From contig LNAC01000001.1 in assembly GCA_002007465.1 (NCBI GenBank), forward strand, positions 8,175,936 to 8,239,935: a stretch of DNA of 64,000 bases, in the 5' to 3' direction. Position numbers and translations under genes: made by a program. This document shows positions 31,851-43,960 of this stretch, one piece after another. Position 1 is the first letter of the stretch; every line of letters starts with the position of its first letter. The stretch comes from Ailurus styani. Taxonomy: Eukaryota > Chordata > Mammalia > Carnivora > Ailuridae. The notes beneath the pieces are model-generated. The model searched no databases and had not been told where the DNA came from. It saw only the letters and a program-made list of their open reading frames with translations.

Positions 31851-33429
31851 CATAATGTAAGTCTGGGAGAAATCAAAGGAAAGAAACCAGTTAGGAGTTA
31901 TCCAAGCTAGAGAAGATTTCCAGAAACTCTTCTTCCAAGGAGAGGGCTAACCGTTCCATACCTAACAGGGACACACGCTGGCCGGTTCAAGGGGCCAAGG
32001 CAGCAAGAGGTAACACCAAACCTGTTCTCCGTTTATGAAATGAATCACCTGTGAGCACTCCTGTGGGCACACAGGCAGAGCTAACCTTGTACCACAGGGA
32101 ACATCAACATATTCTATTCTATCCTCCACCATCTGGGCTACTTCCCATCTAATGTGATTTCTGGCACGAAACCACAGCCAACAGAGACCAGCATGTAGAA
32201 ATATCTGGAGCTGTAGAACAGAACCAAAGGCCCACCCCTTTGAAAGGGGAAAGGTCAGCCCTAGATCCTTTTGGAAATTGTCAGAAGGCAATGATTACAT
32301 TGCTAATAGGCAACTAGGAATCTGAAAGGAAATTAAACAGTATTGACTAAAGGATTTTCCTAATTATCCTATTAAGGATAATCCTGGTTCCTTTTCCCTT
32401 CATGATCTATTCCTCCCAGAGGCCTATCTGGTACAGTATGTTTTGTGGTGTGTTTGGAGTTTGAACTTTGGAATGAGGCCAAAAGGATAACGTAGTGATT
32501 GTCTTTTCTCTGCTCAGGCCTCCCACGCACAACTGTGCAGCCCATGGCCCAGACTCCTCACATGTGGGACAGGGACAGCTTCTTCACACAACAGGGGTAC
32601 CCCATTTTGTGTAATACTTATAAACTCAATTTTGGTGAGAGGTAAAATTTTAGTATCACACATTAGAAGCCCATTCTTAAAGATTAGTTTTGCATAGCAA
32701 ATAATCACTTCACTCCCAATTTCCATTTTACTTCCCCACTTTGGTATAACTTCTCTAAATCTGCATGGAGTTTCTTCCAGCAACCCCGACACTTGAGATT
32801 CTAAAGACCCCCCCTCCCACTTATCCTATTATGCATAGAAACCTATACAGAAAATGCAGTGCACAGATACACTGGAAAGGAAGAAAGGGAATCTGCCCAG
32901 GTGCCAGAATTCAAGAGGGCCTTCAAAACCGGACTGCCGAAACCCAGAAGCTGAAAACTTGGTGCCCGGGAGGGTATCTGATCTCCATACAGGCTCCATA
33001 GTTCATTACTGAGGGCAGGACACCCAGATGGAGACAGGAGTCCCAGACGGAGCCACAGCATAATGGAAGAGCCCTCAAAGGCTGCCCCTTCTGTCAAAAT
33101 GAAACTAGAAGATCCCTGTGTCAGGAAGCCTCAAAAATTAACGTCATCTGAGGAGGCTCTGGGTAATGCGTTCTTCAAGAAATAAAAACCCCAACGTGCA
33201 TTTGATGGGGGGGGGTCCAAATTTAGACTGTCGACGTGGTATAGGGATCTCAAGATAAAAACCCACATGGCAGATGTTCCCAGTAGATCAAGCAACACCA
33301 CCATCCGCACTGTGGATGCTGCCGACGCTGTGGGGAGCAGTCAGGCTCATACGTTGCGGGTGATGACGGGGCACACAAGAGGGTAAGCTCCATACAGGAA
33401 AGTGGGGCAGAGTCTCACAAATTTACCCC
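31851..33429. other. single-copy DNA, nothing recognised
   Basis: 1.6 kb of mixed composition. Frames up to 109 codons (31962-32291, -) show no family. A G-run of about nine lies at 33207-33216. Confidence 0.45.
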
Positions 33430-33895
33430 CATCTCCCCTTCAACCCCACCAATCCCACTCCTAAAAAAATCTATCCCAAAGATACAATGGAAAAAATGCA
33501 AAGCCATGTAATTACAAGGCTGTTAATTTCAGCAACGATTACAATAGCTAACTGCTGCAAAGAACCCAAATGCCCACACTTGGAGTAGCATCGCAGTGCG
33601 GTGCCAGGCACACGATAAAGGATGCATCTTTTGTTTAAGAAAAGAGAAGGTGTACGTATGGGAGTTTGCTTATATATTTAAAAGGAAACAATTGAAGGGT
33701 AAGCTAAAAACTAAGGAAAATGGTTCCATTTCATTAGGAAAGAAGATACAGAATAGTGAGGGGAGAGATGGAAGCAAGACTCCTGTGGATAGATCTATTA
33801 CATATTGTTTAATAGATATATTAATATACAGGTTATGTAGAGTTATTTTCTTTAGAACTCTCTAATTTTTTTCTTAGTTAAAAACTTTTTAAAAA
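33430..33895 (+). repeat. old L1/HAL1-type 3' region
   Basis: CCCAAAGATACAATGGAAAA, TTACAATAGCTAACTGCTGC, AAAGAACCCAAATGCCCACA, then GAAAAGAGAAGGTGTACGTA and TTCCATTTCATTAGGAAAG. The order fits the region around the ORF2 end and 3' UTR of old LINEs. All frames are broken. Confidence 0.5.
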
Positions 33896-34411
33896 AGATC
33901 CTAAGGTGTTTCAGTACACTGAAACATATTCACCTAATAACTTTATATCGAGTCGGTGGTAGAGATACACGGAGGGAAAGGTTTACTTCAACCGATGTTA
34001 AAGAGCAATGCTTGACTATACACCCCTAATGGGGTGCAACCTAAGAACAACTGAAAAGAAATCTTACCATATAAATGCTGGCATTATTATGTCGAAACTA
34101 CTGTAGGTATATTCTAGAATAAAACAATTATGTCAATCTAACAAAACTAAGATTTTCATCCTAAAAGATATGCAAATATAATGGCAAAGAAAACACTGTG
34201 ATACAAATTTTGAATTTAATATCTCAGCATGAATTTATAATTTGTCTCTGTCAAAAAAAATACACATTTTAGCTCTGTTTACCAAAAAGCCTTGAAACCG
34301 TGACAATCCATTAGCAATGAGCACACCAAATACCCAGGTTGTAGTCTCTAAGCGCCAAATCCCAAAAGAACCAGGTCTCTCTGAAAAAAAAGGCTGATTT
34401 CACACATGAAT
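33896..34411. other. AT-rich DNA, nothing recognised
   Basis: No long frame. A TTTCAGTACACTGAAA palindrome (16 bp) lies at about 33909-33924. Some of this may be an eroded LINE, but I cannot support a family. Confidence 0.4.
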
Positions 34412-35310
34412 AGTGTGATATTGTGATCTATAATAAGAAATACATATTGTCTTCGTCCCCATTCCTGGCACAGTTCTAAAACTCTTACTGATAAGAACAA
34501 TGAAATGAGTATCTTTTGTTATTCTTAAACCCCTTTCAACCCCTCTGGAGTTTATATCAGTGGGGTGATTTCTGGAAAGCCCCCAGACAACCACAGGATG
34601 GTGGCTAATTGCCAGGGGAACCAACCATGGGATTAGAGGGCTGGAAATTTCAGCCTCCCCTCCGGGGAAGGGATAGGGGCTGGAGGTTGAATTAATAGCC
34701 AATGGCCAATGATTCAGTCCACATAATGCCTATGTAACGAAGCCTCCATTGCCTAAAGTACAAGGTTTGGTGAGCTCCTGGGATTGGCAAACACATGAAG
34801 CGCCAGGAGGCCGGTGTGCCCGGAGAGGGCATGAGAGCTCTTCACCCCTTTCCCTGGACCTTGCCCTGTGTATCTCTTCCATCTGGCTGTTCCTGAACTG
34901 TATCCTTTATGATAAAGTTTCCCTGAGTTCTTTGAGCCATTCTAATAAATACTGAACCTTAGGAGGGGGTCTTGGGAACCCAGAATTTATAGTAAGAAGC
35001 ACAGTTGGTGTCTGAGGTGGGGCGGGGCCATCCTGTGGGGCTGAGTCTTCAACCTGTGGAATCTGATGCTGTCTCCAGGCAGGACTTCAGCTGACATCCA
35101 CGAAGAACTGAAGTAGAACACACTTACTATCCAGTAGTGAAATACTGATTGAGACCACAGGTGTGAGAAAGGGGGGAAAAGGAGTTTTTCCCCTTGAGGT
35201 AGGAAATGTACACGGTCAGTCTGGGATACCCTTTTGTTGCCCCGGAAATAAAAGAAGGGATAAGAGGCCACCAGAGTTGTGTCGAAGGACACAAGAACTC
35301 ACTTGAGGAG
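34412..35310 (+). repeat. solo LTR of an ancient endogenous retroelement
   Basis: Starts TGTGATATTGTGATCTATAA and contains TTTATATCAGTGGGGTGATT, CCCAGACAACCACAGGATGG, GGTTGAATTAATAGCCAATG, CATCTGGCTGTTCCTGAACT and CATTCTAATAAATACTGAAC, a plausible poly(A) signal region, then GTGGAATCTGATGCTGTCTC. This is a familiar mammalian LTR layout. I place it in the ERVL/MaLR-like group without a family name. No gag, pol or env reading frame accompanies it, so it is a solo LTR. Confidence 0.7.
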
Positions 35311-35499
35311 TTATGAAAAAAGATGCTTTAAAAAAAAAAAAAGAGCCCAAAAACCTCACTGTTCACCTTTGTGGGATATCAGTCCATCAACTCATTATTC
35401 TGAAAACCGGTATAGAAGCAGAAAGGATTAGAAAATCACTTTGCAACCTGGAATGAAATAATGGATCTAGACAAATATTGTCCGTGAATAATAAAGTAT

Positions 35500-35990
35500 T
35501 GGGTGAGAGCATCCTTGTCGACAGCAGTTTTCACAATAGCCAAAAGCAACCCAAGTGTCCACTGACAGATAAATGGATATGCAAAATGTGCCCTATCTCT
35601 ACAGTGGAATAGTATTCAGCCTGGAAAAGGAATGCAAATTCTGACATATGCTACGATATGGATGAACCTTGGGGATGTTACGCTAAGGGAAACCAGCCAG
35701 TGGCAAAAGTTCCGATCCAGTATGATTTCACCTACATGAGGTGCCCAGAACAGTCACGGAGAAAGAAAGAAAGCGGTCATCGCCAGGGGCCAGGGAGAGG
35801 AGAAATGGGGAGTTACTACTTAATGAGTGGGGAGTTTCAGTTTGGGATGATGAAGAAGTTTGGGAAATGGATGGCGGTGTTGTTTGCACAACCCGAGGAA
35901 GATGCTTTAATGCCATAAAACTATACCCCTAAAAACAGTTAAATGAGAAATTTTATGTAATGTCGATTTTACCATAATTTTTTTAAAAGT
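35500..35990 (+). repeat. old L1 3' end
   Basis: TTTTCACAATAGCCAAAAGC, AACCCAAGTGTCCACTGACA, GATAAATGGATATGCAAAAT, GTGGAATAGTATTCAGCCTG, then ATGGATGAACCTTGGGGATG. This is the ORF2 end and 3' UTR of an old L1. It closes with TAATGTCGATTTTACCATAA and A-rich DNA. Confidence 0.85.
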
Positions 35991-36306
35991 GTTACATGGG
36001 AAGCTTTATGGAGGACTTCATAACGAAGGATTCAGCTGATGCCCTCTGAACCTTGATCAATCTTAGTATCTGTAAACGTGGGAGGCCAGACATTCCTGCA
36101 CATCTGGGCGTGATGCAATCCGTACACAGCAACATCTCTGAAGGGTTATTACCCCAAAAGTCCTGAATTTCAAATAGTCACTGAATTTAAACACAGGTTT
36201 ATAGTACCTCAGGGACTAGAGAACAAGTTGTAGGAAACAAAGGAAAAGCTACCAGCAAAATTCAGACTATAGGGCATTCTACATTTTCTTCAAAATATAT
36301 GTGTGA

Positions 36307-36505
36307 GGGACCCCTGAGTGGCTCAGTAGTTAAGCGTCCAACTCTTGATTTTGACTCAGGTCATGATCTCAGGGTCATGGGATCGAGCCCTGACTTGGGC
36401 TGCACACCAGTGGGGAGTTTGCTTGGATTCTCTCTCTCCCTCTCCCTCAGCCCTTCCCTCCCTCTCTCTCTCTCTCTTTCTCAAAAATAAATAAATCTTT
36501 AAAAA
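36307..36505 (+). mobile_element. Can-SINE, oldest type
   Basis: GGACCCCTGAGTGGCTCAGT, then TTAAGCGTCCAACTCTTGAT, GGGATCGAGCCCTGACTTGG, CT repeats and AAAAATAAATAAATCTTT. The CCAACTCTTGATT variant is the ancestral Can-SINE form. Flanks ATATATGTGTGA and ATATATGTCTGTGA look like an eroded target-site duplication. Confidence 0.93.
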
Positions 36506-36509
36506 TATA

Positions 36510-37369
36510 TATGTCTGTGATATGTGAACCTTATTTGACCATATATTCAAACAAACCATCTGTAAAAAGGGATTTTTGAGACAACTGGGGAAATTTATGC
36601 ATGGAAGGGATAGGTGGTCATTTTAACAAATTATTGCTAATGTGGTTTGCTGGGATAATGGCACAGTGGTTATTTAAGGGGAAAGAGTTCTTGTCAGCTG
36701 AAGTATTTCTAGGTGGTGAGACATGATATCTGGGATCTGTTGTAAAAGAGTTCATAATAATAACAATTACAGTAATAATTAGAGAGTTAGATGACACAGC
36801 ATTGCCAAAATGCTCACTGTTACTATTGGCCATGCGTAATGTTTTCACAACCTCAGCTGTTTAGTAGAAGGATAAGGATACTGAGAAACTTTATTATCTG
36901 TTCATAACAATGTCCATCTTAAAATGTTAAGGGTAGCCACTAAACAAACAGAAATGACACATACTGTGACCAAAATTGATTAATTCAATGAAGAGTAGTT
37001 AGGGAAATTAATATTCAAAAGTAAACCCAGGTAGGCCACAATCTCCAGTAAGGGGCTGGGATGGAATTATTCTCTATATAAACTGTCATACAAGAATCAA
37101 CTTGACTTTGAACTTGAAACATTCCACAAGCCCAGGAACAATTCATAAAGAACTGAGATAACTCTTTCTGTGATGGTGCCTCTTTGAACATGGGCCAGAA
37201 GATGCCCCTGAAATCATGGTGTAGGGTCTTGTGCTTACATTGGAATCAGCATTTCCTGACCAGCTGCTAATGGGCACCTGACATCGCAGCCCACAGCTCC
37301 TGTCAAACCTGGCAAAATCATGGTCAGTCATGCTCTCACACACCAAAGCACTTGGCCCTTATGGGCTGG
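36510..37369. other. AT-rich single-copy DNA, nothing recognised
   Basis: Short frames only. CATAATAATAACAATTACAGTAATAATTAGAG (about 36752-36783) is ATA-rich low complexity. Confidence 0.45.
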
Positions 37370-37510
37370 TACCTACGGCAATTTGACAGCACTGGTCCTA
37401 CCATCTCCACCTCACAAATGAAAAAAATGAGGCAGAGCAAAATGAGGGACAGCATTTGTCCCTGGTGACACAGCTGGGAGGTGGGAGAGTTAGAATTCAT
37501 CTAAATGAAT
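37370..37510 (-). repeat. MIR SINE fragment
   Basis: CCATCTCCACCTCACAAATG, AGGCAGAGCAAAATGAGGG and GGTGACACAGCTGGGAGGTG in antisense order. Confidence 0.65.
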
Positions 37511-37889
37511 AGTCAAAAGAGCAAGAATGGATGTTGACAAGCCCATGTCTTGACAAACCCAACACCAAAGGTGAGGGTTTGATAACGAGAGAGAAATAAG
37601 AGAGACAAGACTGTAGGGGCTTCTCTATCTGGGACCTCACGAGGTTGGGCTGGGTAGAAATGGTGCTTTGCTGGTGTCAATTACAAAAATAACAAAGACA
37701 CAGGGCATGGGGTGCAATTTGAATTTATAATACCCAAAGTGTAGTATACATTGTTGTTTTTCAAGTTCTCACTGACCAGATAGAGATAGGGAAACTTCAA
37801 AACCCAGACACATGCTAGAAGCCTAAACAGATGCTTCAATTCATTCCCAGAAGAAGATGGGATTAAAAAAATTAATATTTTATTTTGTT

Positions 37890-37955
37890 ACCAAAAATGG
37901 AAGGAAGGAAGGAAGGAAATGGAAGGAAAGGGAAGAGGGAGGGAGGGAGGGGATG
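37890..37955. repeat. (GGAA)n/(GGGA)n purine tract
   Basis: GGAAGGAAGGAAGGAAATGG followed by GAGGGAGGGAGGGAGGGG. The flanking 37510-37890 and 37955-38410 hold nothing else I recognise. Confidence 0.95.
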
Positions 37956-38409
37956 AAACAATTCTGGATAATCATCTGATTAAGAAGTTGTAGGCAAAAT
38001 TCTTGCATTAGAAAGAAGAGTCATTTCTGCGGCTGAGGCTAGGAAATATCTGGGACTTGACGCTTTGGGTAACCAACCACCCCAATCTACCTGAGTCAGT
38101 GTGTTCGGGGCAAGCAAGGTCACATGCTGGGCACCTGAACTCAAGTGCATAACACAGCTGGTCTGCCCGATAGTTTGGAACATTTGACATGGGTACAATC
38201 GAAACTCGGGAATGAAACTAAACCCCACTTCCAGAAAACACGCTTGGCTGCCTCTGCGGGGAGAATGCCGTGCCTGGATAAATGATATTTTTAAAGTACA
38301 ATGAAAAGGTCGCTCTTGGAATTGCGGTCTTCCCCCAAAACTAGGGGTCGGAGCCTCCGGGCATCCCCACGGACTATGTGTAACGGAGGAACACTTCTGG
38401 AATTAAAGT

Positions 38410-39120
38410 CAGGCTTAATGCCCCTGCTTTCACTTTGCTTCCCTGATCAGGCACCTCATTAAGAGAAAAATTTTACAGGACTGGCAACTTAAATTCCTAT
38501 AATCATGGGTCCATCCCATGAATTAAGACCAAGCCTGGGCAAATGTGCTGAGTGAGAACAATTACCAAGTTCATGGCTCCGGGTTCTGTTTACCCCGATA
38601 CTGTCCAGGATAGTCATTTATTTCTCGCTGCCTTCTAAGTTTTATTAAGCTGTTCCAAAAAGTTTCAGCCATGCTTTATGGCTGTGTGAACTGCCCGTGT
38701 ATCCATTTCACAACTTGATTCATTCTGATTAAATTGTTCAACTGTTAATGAGTTTTAGATTGCAATACGGAGAGGCAAACAATTCAGAACATTAAGGCAG
38801 TAAAATATCTTAATATTTCACAAGTTCTCACTGAAAACATAAAACAAAAGGCTCGTTTCTGGAAGGAGAGACTGTAATAATTACCCTCTGTAAAAATAAA
38901 TGCGCTTAGCTCCCTATACATTATCCCAGCATCTGTGTAGGCACACTCACATGGAGAGAGCCAGATGGTACATGGAAATCTCATAAATATCCACAGAAAT
39001 TCTGATATTTTCAAGCCAGTTGCAACAGACGAGATAACCATTTTGACATATTATTCCAAAGCATTTCTGAGGCTAGACAAAAAATTGATTTTTTCCTCGC
39101 CTTACTTCACAGTCTAATGG
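38410..39120. other. AT-rich single-copy block, possible conserved non-coding element
   Basis: CCTCATTAAGAGAAAAATTT near 38455, CTGATTAAATTGTTCAACTG near 38725, TTAATGAGTTTTAGATTGCA near 38745 and GTAATAATTACCCTCTG near 38873. No transposon over 700 bases. An 85-codon - frame has no family. Confidence 0.38.
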
Positions 39121-39409
39121 GTTTTGCAATCTGGACGCAATGGTGCAGTGTGGCGAGGCGCTGAAGGATCTCAGGTACTGAGGGCTTCGGCGATGGATGG
39201 AAATTATGAATCAGGTGACCAAATCTTGTTCCTCAAACAGTTCCACCCCCTCCCTCTCCCGCCTCCCATCTCCTGTGGGCTCCTGGGCCACCCTCTCTTT
39301 CTCATGCAACGCAGTGTTTGACAGTCACTGAGTCAAGATTCCCTAGCCTTAGCCTTTCGGCGTTTTTCCTGGGAACTGCTCCCTTCCCATCAACCCTCTA
39401 GAAGTCTAC
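39121..39409. other. single-copy DNA, nothing recognised
   Basis: Includes a CT-rich stretch near 39240-39305. No repeat or gene evident. Confidence 0.5.
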
Positions 39410-39530
39410 ACTTAGAGCAGGTAGAGGCCCCCAAAATACGGAGGATTGCGAAGCCTTGCATTGGTCACCTAAACTCTGGGAGATTCAATTGCTTCATCTG
39501 TATAATGGTATTTAAAAACACGCGATCAGC
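39410..39530 (+). repeat. MIR SINE fragment
   Basis: GCATTGGTCACCTAAACTCT, GGGAGATTCAATTGCTTCAT and CTGTATAATGGTATTT keep the order 'ggtcacttaacctctctgagcctcagtttcttcatctgtaaaatgg'. Confidence 0.6.
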
Positions 39531-39814
39531 CTAAAGGCCGAAAGCTCAAGTAGATGATCTGTTTCCTTCCAGTTTCAGAAGCTGGGCCTGTAACACACAC
39601 AGGACTCGGTTTCAGACCAAGCTTTCAGTTGGGCAGCAGTTCAACCTCAGGGAAAGAGGAGGAGTTGGCCGCTGACCACAGAGACTCCAGATTCGAGAGG
39701 TTTTTGCACACGTTTCTTAAGGGAAAGGCATTTAGGAACCTGGAGAAGCTTGGGGCGTGTGATCACAGAACATGAGGGGAAGCAGGGCCACTCTGGGGCC
39801 CGCAAGGCTAGGGA

Positions 39815-40150
39815 TGCTATTTAGCAGACGGGAAAGCTGAGGCCAGGATAAGCAAGTGATTCCCCCCCACTCTGGGACCGGCCAAAGCGGGAGTGGGGAT
39901 AAACAGAAGCTGCCGAGAGATGGAACTCACAGCCCAGATCCCCGGCCAGAGCACGCCAGCACCCTGCTTCACCCCTTCCCAGCTGTCCGGGTGGGCATCA
40001 GCAGCAGCATTTTACAGACGAGAACTACTAATGGGTTACTTCCCTTGGGGTATATCCTAGGAAAAAGCAGAACTGAGACTAGAACTCAGGTTTTCTGGCT
40101 CCAAAGACAATGTTTGCTCCTCTATTCCATGTTGTCTTTGTAGAGGAAAA
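39815..40150 (-). repeat. MIR SINE remnants
   Basis: GCAGACGGGAAAGCTGAGGC near 39826 and, separately, CATTTTACAGACGAGAACTA near 40007 with ACTAGAACTCAGGTTTTCTG near 40077. Either two fragments or one split by about 150 bases. Confidence 0.55.
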
Positions 40151-42095
40151 CTGGCACATGAATCTGGCTGAGAAGAGTATGAAGTCAAAAGTGTGAACAG
40201 ATTGAGACGTCTTGGTACATTCGAGCTTTGTTTCCATCACTTCCATCATTTGGGGCTGGTGGGACCCTACCTCTCCATTTCCCCTTCTTAAGAGTCCCTT
40301 ATGCCACCCCAAAAGGAAAAATCCATAACTGACATGAGTTTTTAAAATTTTTTAAAAATTTGAGTTTTAAAATAATTAATATAAATCAATTTTGCTTCAG
40401 AATTTGAAAGGACTAGAAACACCTTGAGTCTCCCTAAACTCCCTTTGGCAGTGGCAATCCATAGCAGTAAAAGGCAAGGCAACCATCAGATGATGCTATG
40501 GAATGAGCTGCCAGGCCCCATATCCAAACTGGGACCCAAGGTATTGGGGTCCACCCGCCAGATTCCTGCCTCAAAATGGCAAGTGCCCACTTAACTATGT
40601 TCTTCACTGTCTGTCCGCTGCAGCCTTAGATGTGAGACAACTGTATTTTGTCCTAAGTCCTCTTTGAAACACTTTAATTGCCTCTAGAAAGCCCCTCAAA
40701 TGTTTTTTGAAGTCATGCTAACTACCCGATACCCCATAAGAGCACAACCTCTCACAGCATCTGTCTTGCCCTGAATTCGTGAGCATTCTTGGCTTTTAGG
40801 TTCACCTTCGGCTGACCCACATTGGCCTACATTCAGGGTGAGCCATGCCCAACCACAGCATTCTCCTCAAGGCCGTTCAAGATGGCGGCCAGGGTGCCTC
40901 CGTACACGCCACAGGGGCTAGGCTTTGAAGAGCACATCTTAGTTAGGGAAATATTAATAACGGCAAAACAACCCTTGGGTTGTATGTAATTGTAGATACC
41001 CATTTCATTATGAATAAATGGAAGAAGTAAAATGATTATGAGAAATGTTCCCTTCATGCAGTGTTTGTATGCTCCGGGAAGGCTTTTTTTTTTTTTCCTC
41101 ATTTTGGTAAAGACCAAGATATCTCAATAGCCACATAAACACCATATTGTCTACTAGTTACTATAGCAACTACTATCCATGTAATTTGCTCATGCTTAAA
41201 TTAAAGCTGCCTAGGGTAGCTTTAACTTGCATCTCTCACATATGACTTTTCAATGGTGTTTTTCTTTAGTGAGAATTGTGTCTCTTAAATTGTAGGCAGC
41301 ATGCTGTACCACTCCACCTTACTTGGAGCCAATGTGTGCTATTACCTGACTTTGTTTCCCCTGTGACTTTTAGGGATGCATCAAAGAGAGAGCATGATTT
41401 CTTAACGGCATCTTCCTAGTACTATACAGTGGTATACTAATACGTATATACTGTGCCACCCCAGGAGAGGGGAGGAGGGGGGATGAAGGAGAAACAAGTT
41501 TTCCATCTGAAAAGAACATAAGCGTCTGCCCAGCAACGAACTTCACTGTTCCTGAATTCCTCGATTCTTTTCTACCTCGTCATTCAACACAATGCAAGTG
41601 GCAAAAGTAAAAATGGGCATGAGGGAAAGGGAAACCAGCTGCACTGAAGAAAAAGTCACAACGATGAACCCTCTCTTCTCCAGCATCCCTCCTTCAGCCC
41701 TACAAAATCAACAAGTCGAGAAGTTCTTCGATTTTGTGACTGCGGGAAATGCCGTGACTTCACGCTCCTAAATGCTAGCACGGGATAAATGAGCTCATTG
41801 TTGAGAAGGTTCTGGGCGAGCCGGTGGCCAAGTGTTACCAGCTCTGTTACATATCCTTGCTTGTGTCTACTGTGAGATCAGGCTTGGAGAGGAACAGTGT
41901 CGTGTAGAAAACCATTAAATACCCCCCCCCTTTTGCAAAATACTGCCTTTCACACGTAAGCTCTATTATGCTTTTCCTAAAGATCCCCAAATTTTCAGGG
42001 GCCCTACCAAGACAAGCAACAAGTTTCTCAAAAACCACATTGGCACAGAGATGCTTATCACTACTCAGTGAACTTTTAACCAATAAATACGCACC
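40151..42095. other. single-copy DNA with a YY1-like site
   Basis: Nearly 2 kb without a recognised repeat. AT-rich stretches at 40340-40395 and 41130-41240. A C-run of nine lies near 41925. No frame above 100 codons. The YY1-like site is listed separately. Confidence 0.4.
40878..40890 (+). promoter_or_regulatory. YY1-like binding motif
   Basis: CAAGATGGCGGCC contains the full AAGATGGCGGC consensus. It is followed by GC-rich DNA for about 40 bases. Such sites often sit just inside transcription starts, but there is no CpG island here. Confidence 0.45.
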
Positions 42096-43010
42096 TCGAA
42101 TTAAACCAAGACAGACGCCTTAGAACAAACTTCAGGATCACTATCCAACACGGTCACCCTCAAGGACAGACAGCGTGAAAGTCTCTAGACGGTGGTTTGC
42201 GGGGCTTTCGAAGGGCTCTTCCAGAATGGGAAACCTTTTATGTTTTAAAGGTGTGGGAACAGTGTGGGAAACCGCTAATGTTTTCCTAAGCATTCCTAAA
42301 GCCTTTCCAGGGTCAGTGATTCCCGCGCCACATGTGTTAAATGGGATCCTCTCTGCAAACACTATCTCATGTTCTTCCTTTTCTCCTGTAAAGCGTTCTC
42401 GAAACCCGAGCGCAGGGGGTGTCGGCCCCGGGCAGCAGCTCGGAAGCTGGGAGACAGGCAGCAAAGCGCCCCGCGCCTCCAGCAGCAGCCCGCCTCCCGT
42501 TTGCCACTTTAATCCTCCAGACTTGAGCCATTTCCCATTTGGTCCTTCACATCATCTCGGACTAATCCGTCACACATTTCAGACAGCCAAGCCAATCTCT
42601 GATTGCGAGGACTTTGCCACAAGCACTGTGTCTGCTAATAAGATTTTCATTTGGAAAGATGCCAGGGCGTCCATGTTTTCTATCGTATATAAATACAAAA
42701 GATTTAATAGCTTCGGGTTTTGTTTAATGTTAACGTCAACTATTAAAAAAAAAAAAAAAAAAAAAGAAAGTCCTCAAATGCCTGCCCGACAGTGAAATGC
42801 CCCACTGAGAGCTATTTGCAAGGGTAATGTTGTGGGAACAACATCCATCTTCGCAACAGCTTCATTAGCCTCGTCGAGCTGACCTCTCCACATAATGTTG
42901 TCAAATGTGACGGGCATCAGATTATTGGGAATATGGAGATCAATAAATATGCAACACCGGCGCGTGGAATGCTTCTGGCACCAGCGCCCTGCAAACGCCA
43001 TCTACCATGG
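42096..43010. other. single-copy block, possible conserved non-coding element
   Basis: Left half includes a CpG-containing patch at 42395-42475. Right half carries CTGCTAATAAGATTTTCATT near 42632, TTTAATAGCTTCGG near 42702, an A-run of about 20 at 42746-42765 and TAATGTTGTCAAATGTGACG near 42893. A 206-codon + frame (42175-42795) runs into the A-run as poly-lysine and has no recognisable domain, so I do not call it. Confidence 0.35.
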
Positions 43011-43960
43011 CTCCCGCTCGCTGTCATCTGTCACCCCGGCTAGGAAATAGACAAGCTTAAGGGGAAGGCGATCCGTAATGGCAAAATATATGGGTGACGA
43101 TGGATTAGACGGGGAGCATGGAGTCAGGGTTCTGAGGCATGACGGGTCCAAATGGAAAACAGCAGGCCACGGCTCCGGAGCAACACCCGGCCTTCTTTGG
43201 GGAATCTGGGCAAATTCCTGCCGCCTGGCCGAAAGCTGCCGTGGGGTCCGGCTTCTGTGTTTTCGAGGTCACCTACCACGGGAGTTCTGGCTGCGTCGGG
43301 GATGCTTGCTGAAAACCTGGTGTCTCTCGAGAATACCATGACTTCTGGCAAATTCCTGTGCGTGTCAACCTCACCGCGTCTCTCCCTGTGATCTCAACCC
43401 GAGGCCCCAAGAAGTGCCTACCCAGTTGCACCAGCCTCCCCTGCCTACACTGCTGGGTCCGCGAAAGAGCAACCGGGTTCACTGCTAAAAGACACTTCTG
43501 GTGTCCCTGTGTTGCGGGTGATCCCTAAGTTGTCCAGATAATCAGACCTCTGGAAACCACCTCTGATGACACGTTCTCGGTCCGGCCGCCCCATCGCAGG
43601 TGTCCGCACACGGCCCGCCCACCCTCTGCGCACATCCCCGCCTGGATAACCCAGCGGCTGGCCCTTGCTCTGCCCCCAGCAGTGTTTTCCAGACACCCCC
43701 CGCCCCCCGGAGCGGGCACCCCGGTTCGTAAACCGTCCTCCCCCTCCCAAAAGTACTTGAGTCCAGCCAAGGACACCTTTAAAGAAAAGCCTAAAGAAAA
43801 GCAAATTCTCGAAACAGCAAGCACGGAGGACGTAAGGCACCCTTAGGCATCTACGTGGATGCCCGGGGCCAGAACGGCCGTGTCCCCCCACCCCGATTAC
43901 TGTCGACGCCCAAAGACGCCCACATGCATCCATCCCCCTGCGTTTTAGGAAATGTCACTC
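43011..43960. other. GC-rich single-copy DNA with a CpG-rich patch (43560-43740)
   Basis: The patch has roughly a dozen CpG in 180 bases (CGGTCCGGCCGCCCCATCGC near 43580). Overlapping frames on - (162 and 99 codons) are compositional and contain no known domain. No TATA or initiator element stands out. Confidence 0.4.

Noticed and set aside
34412..35310. possible provirus around the LTR
   Set aside because: No gag, pol or env-like reading frame and no second LTR on either side, so it is a solo LTR remnant.
42175..42795. 206-codon + reading frame
   Set aside because: It ends by translating an A-run as poly-lysine, has no domain, and overlaps an antisense open frame.
43445..43933. 162-codon - reading frame
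   Set aside because: Glycine/arginine-rich translation of a CpG-rich patch with no recognisable family.
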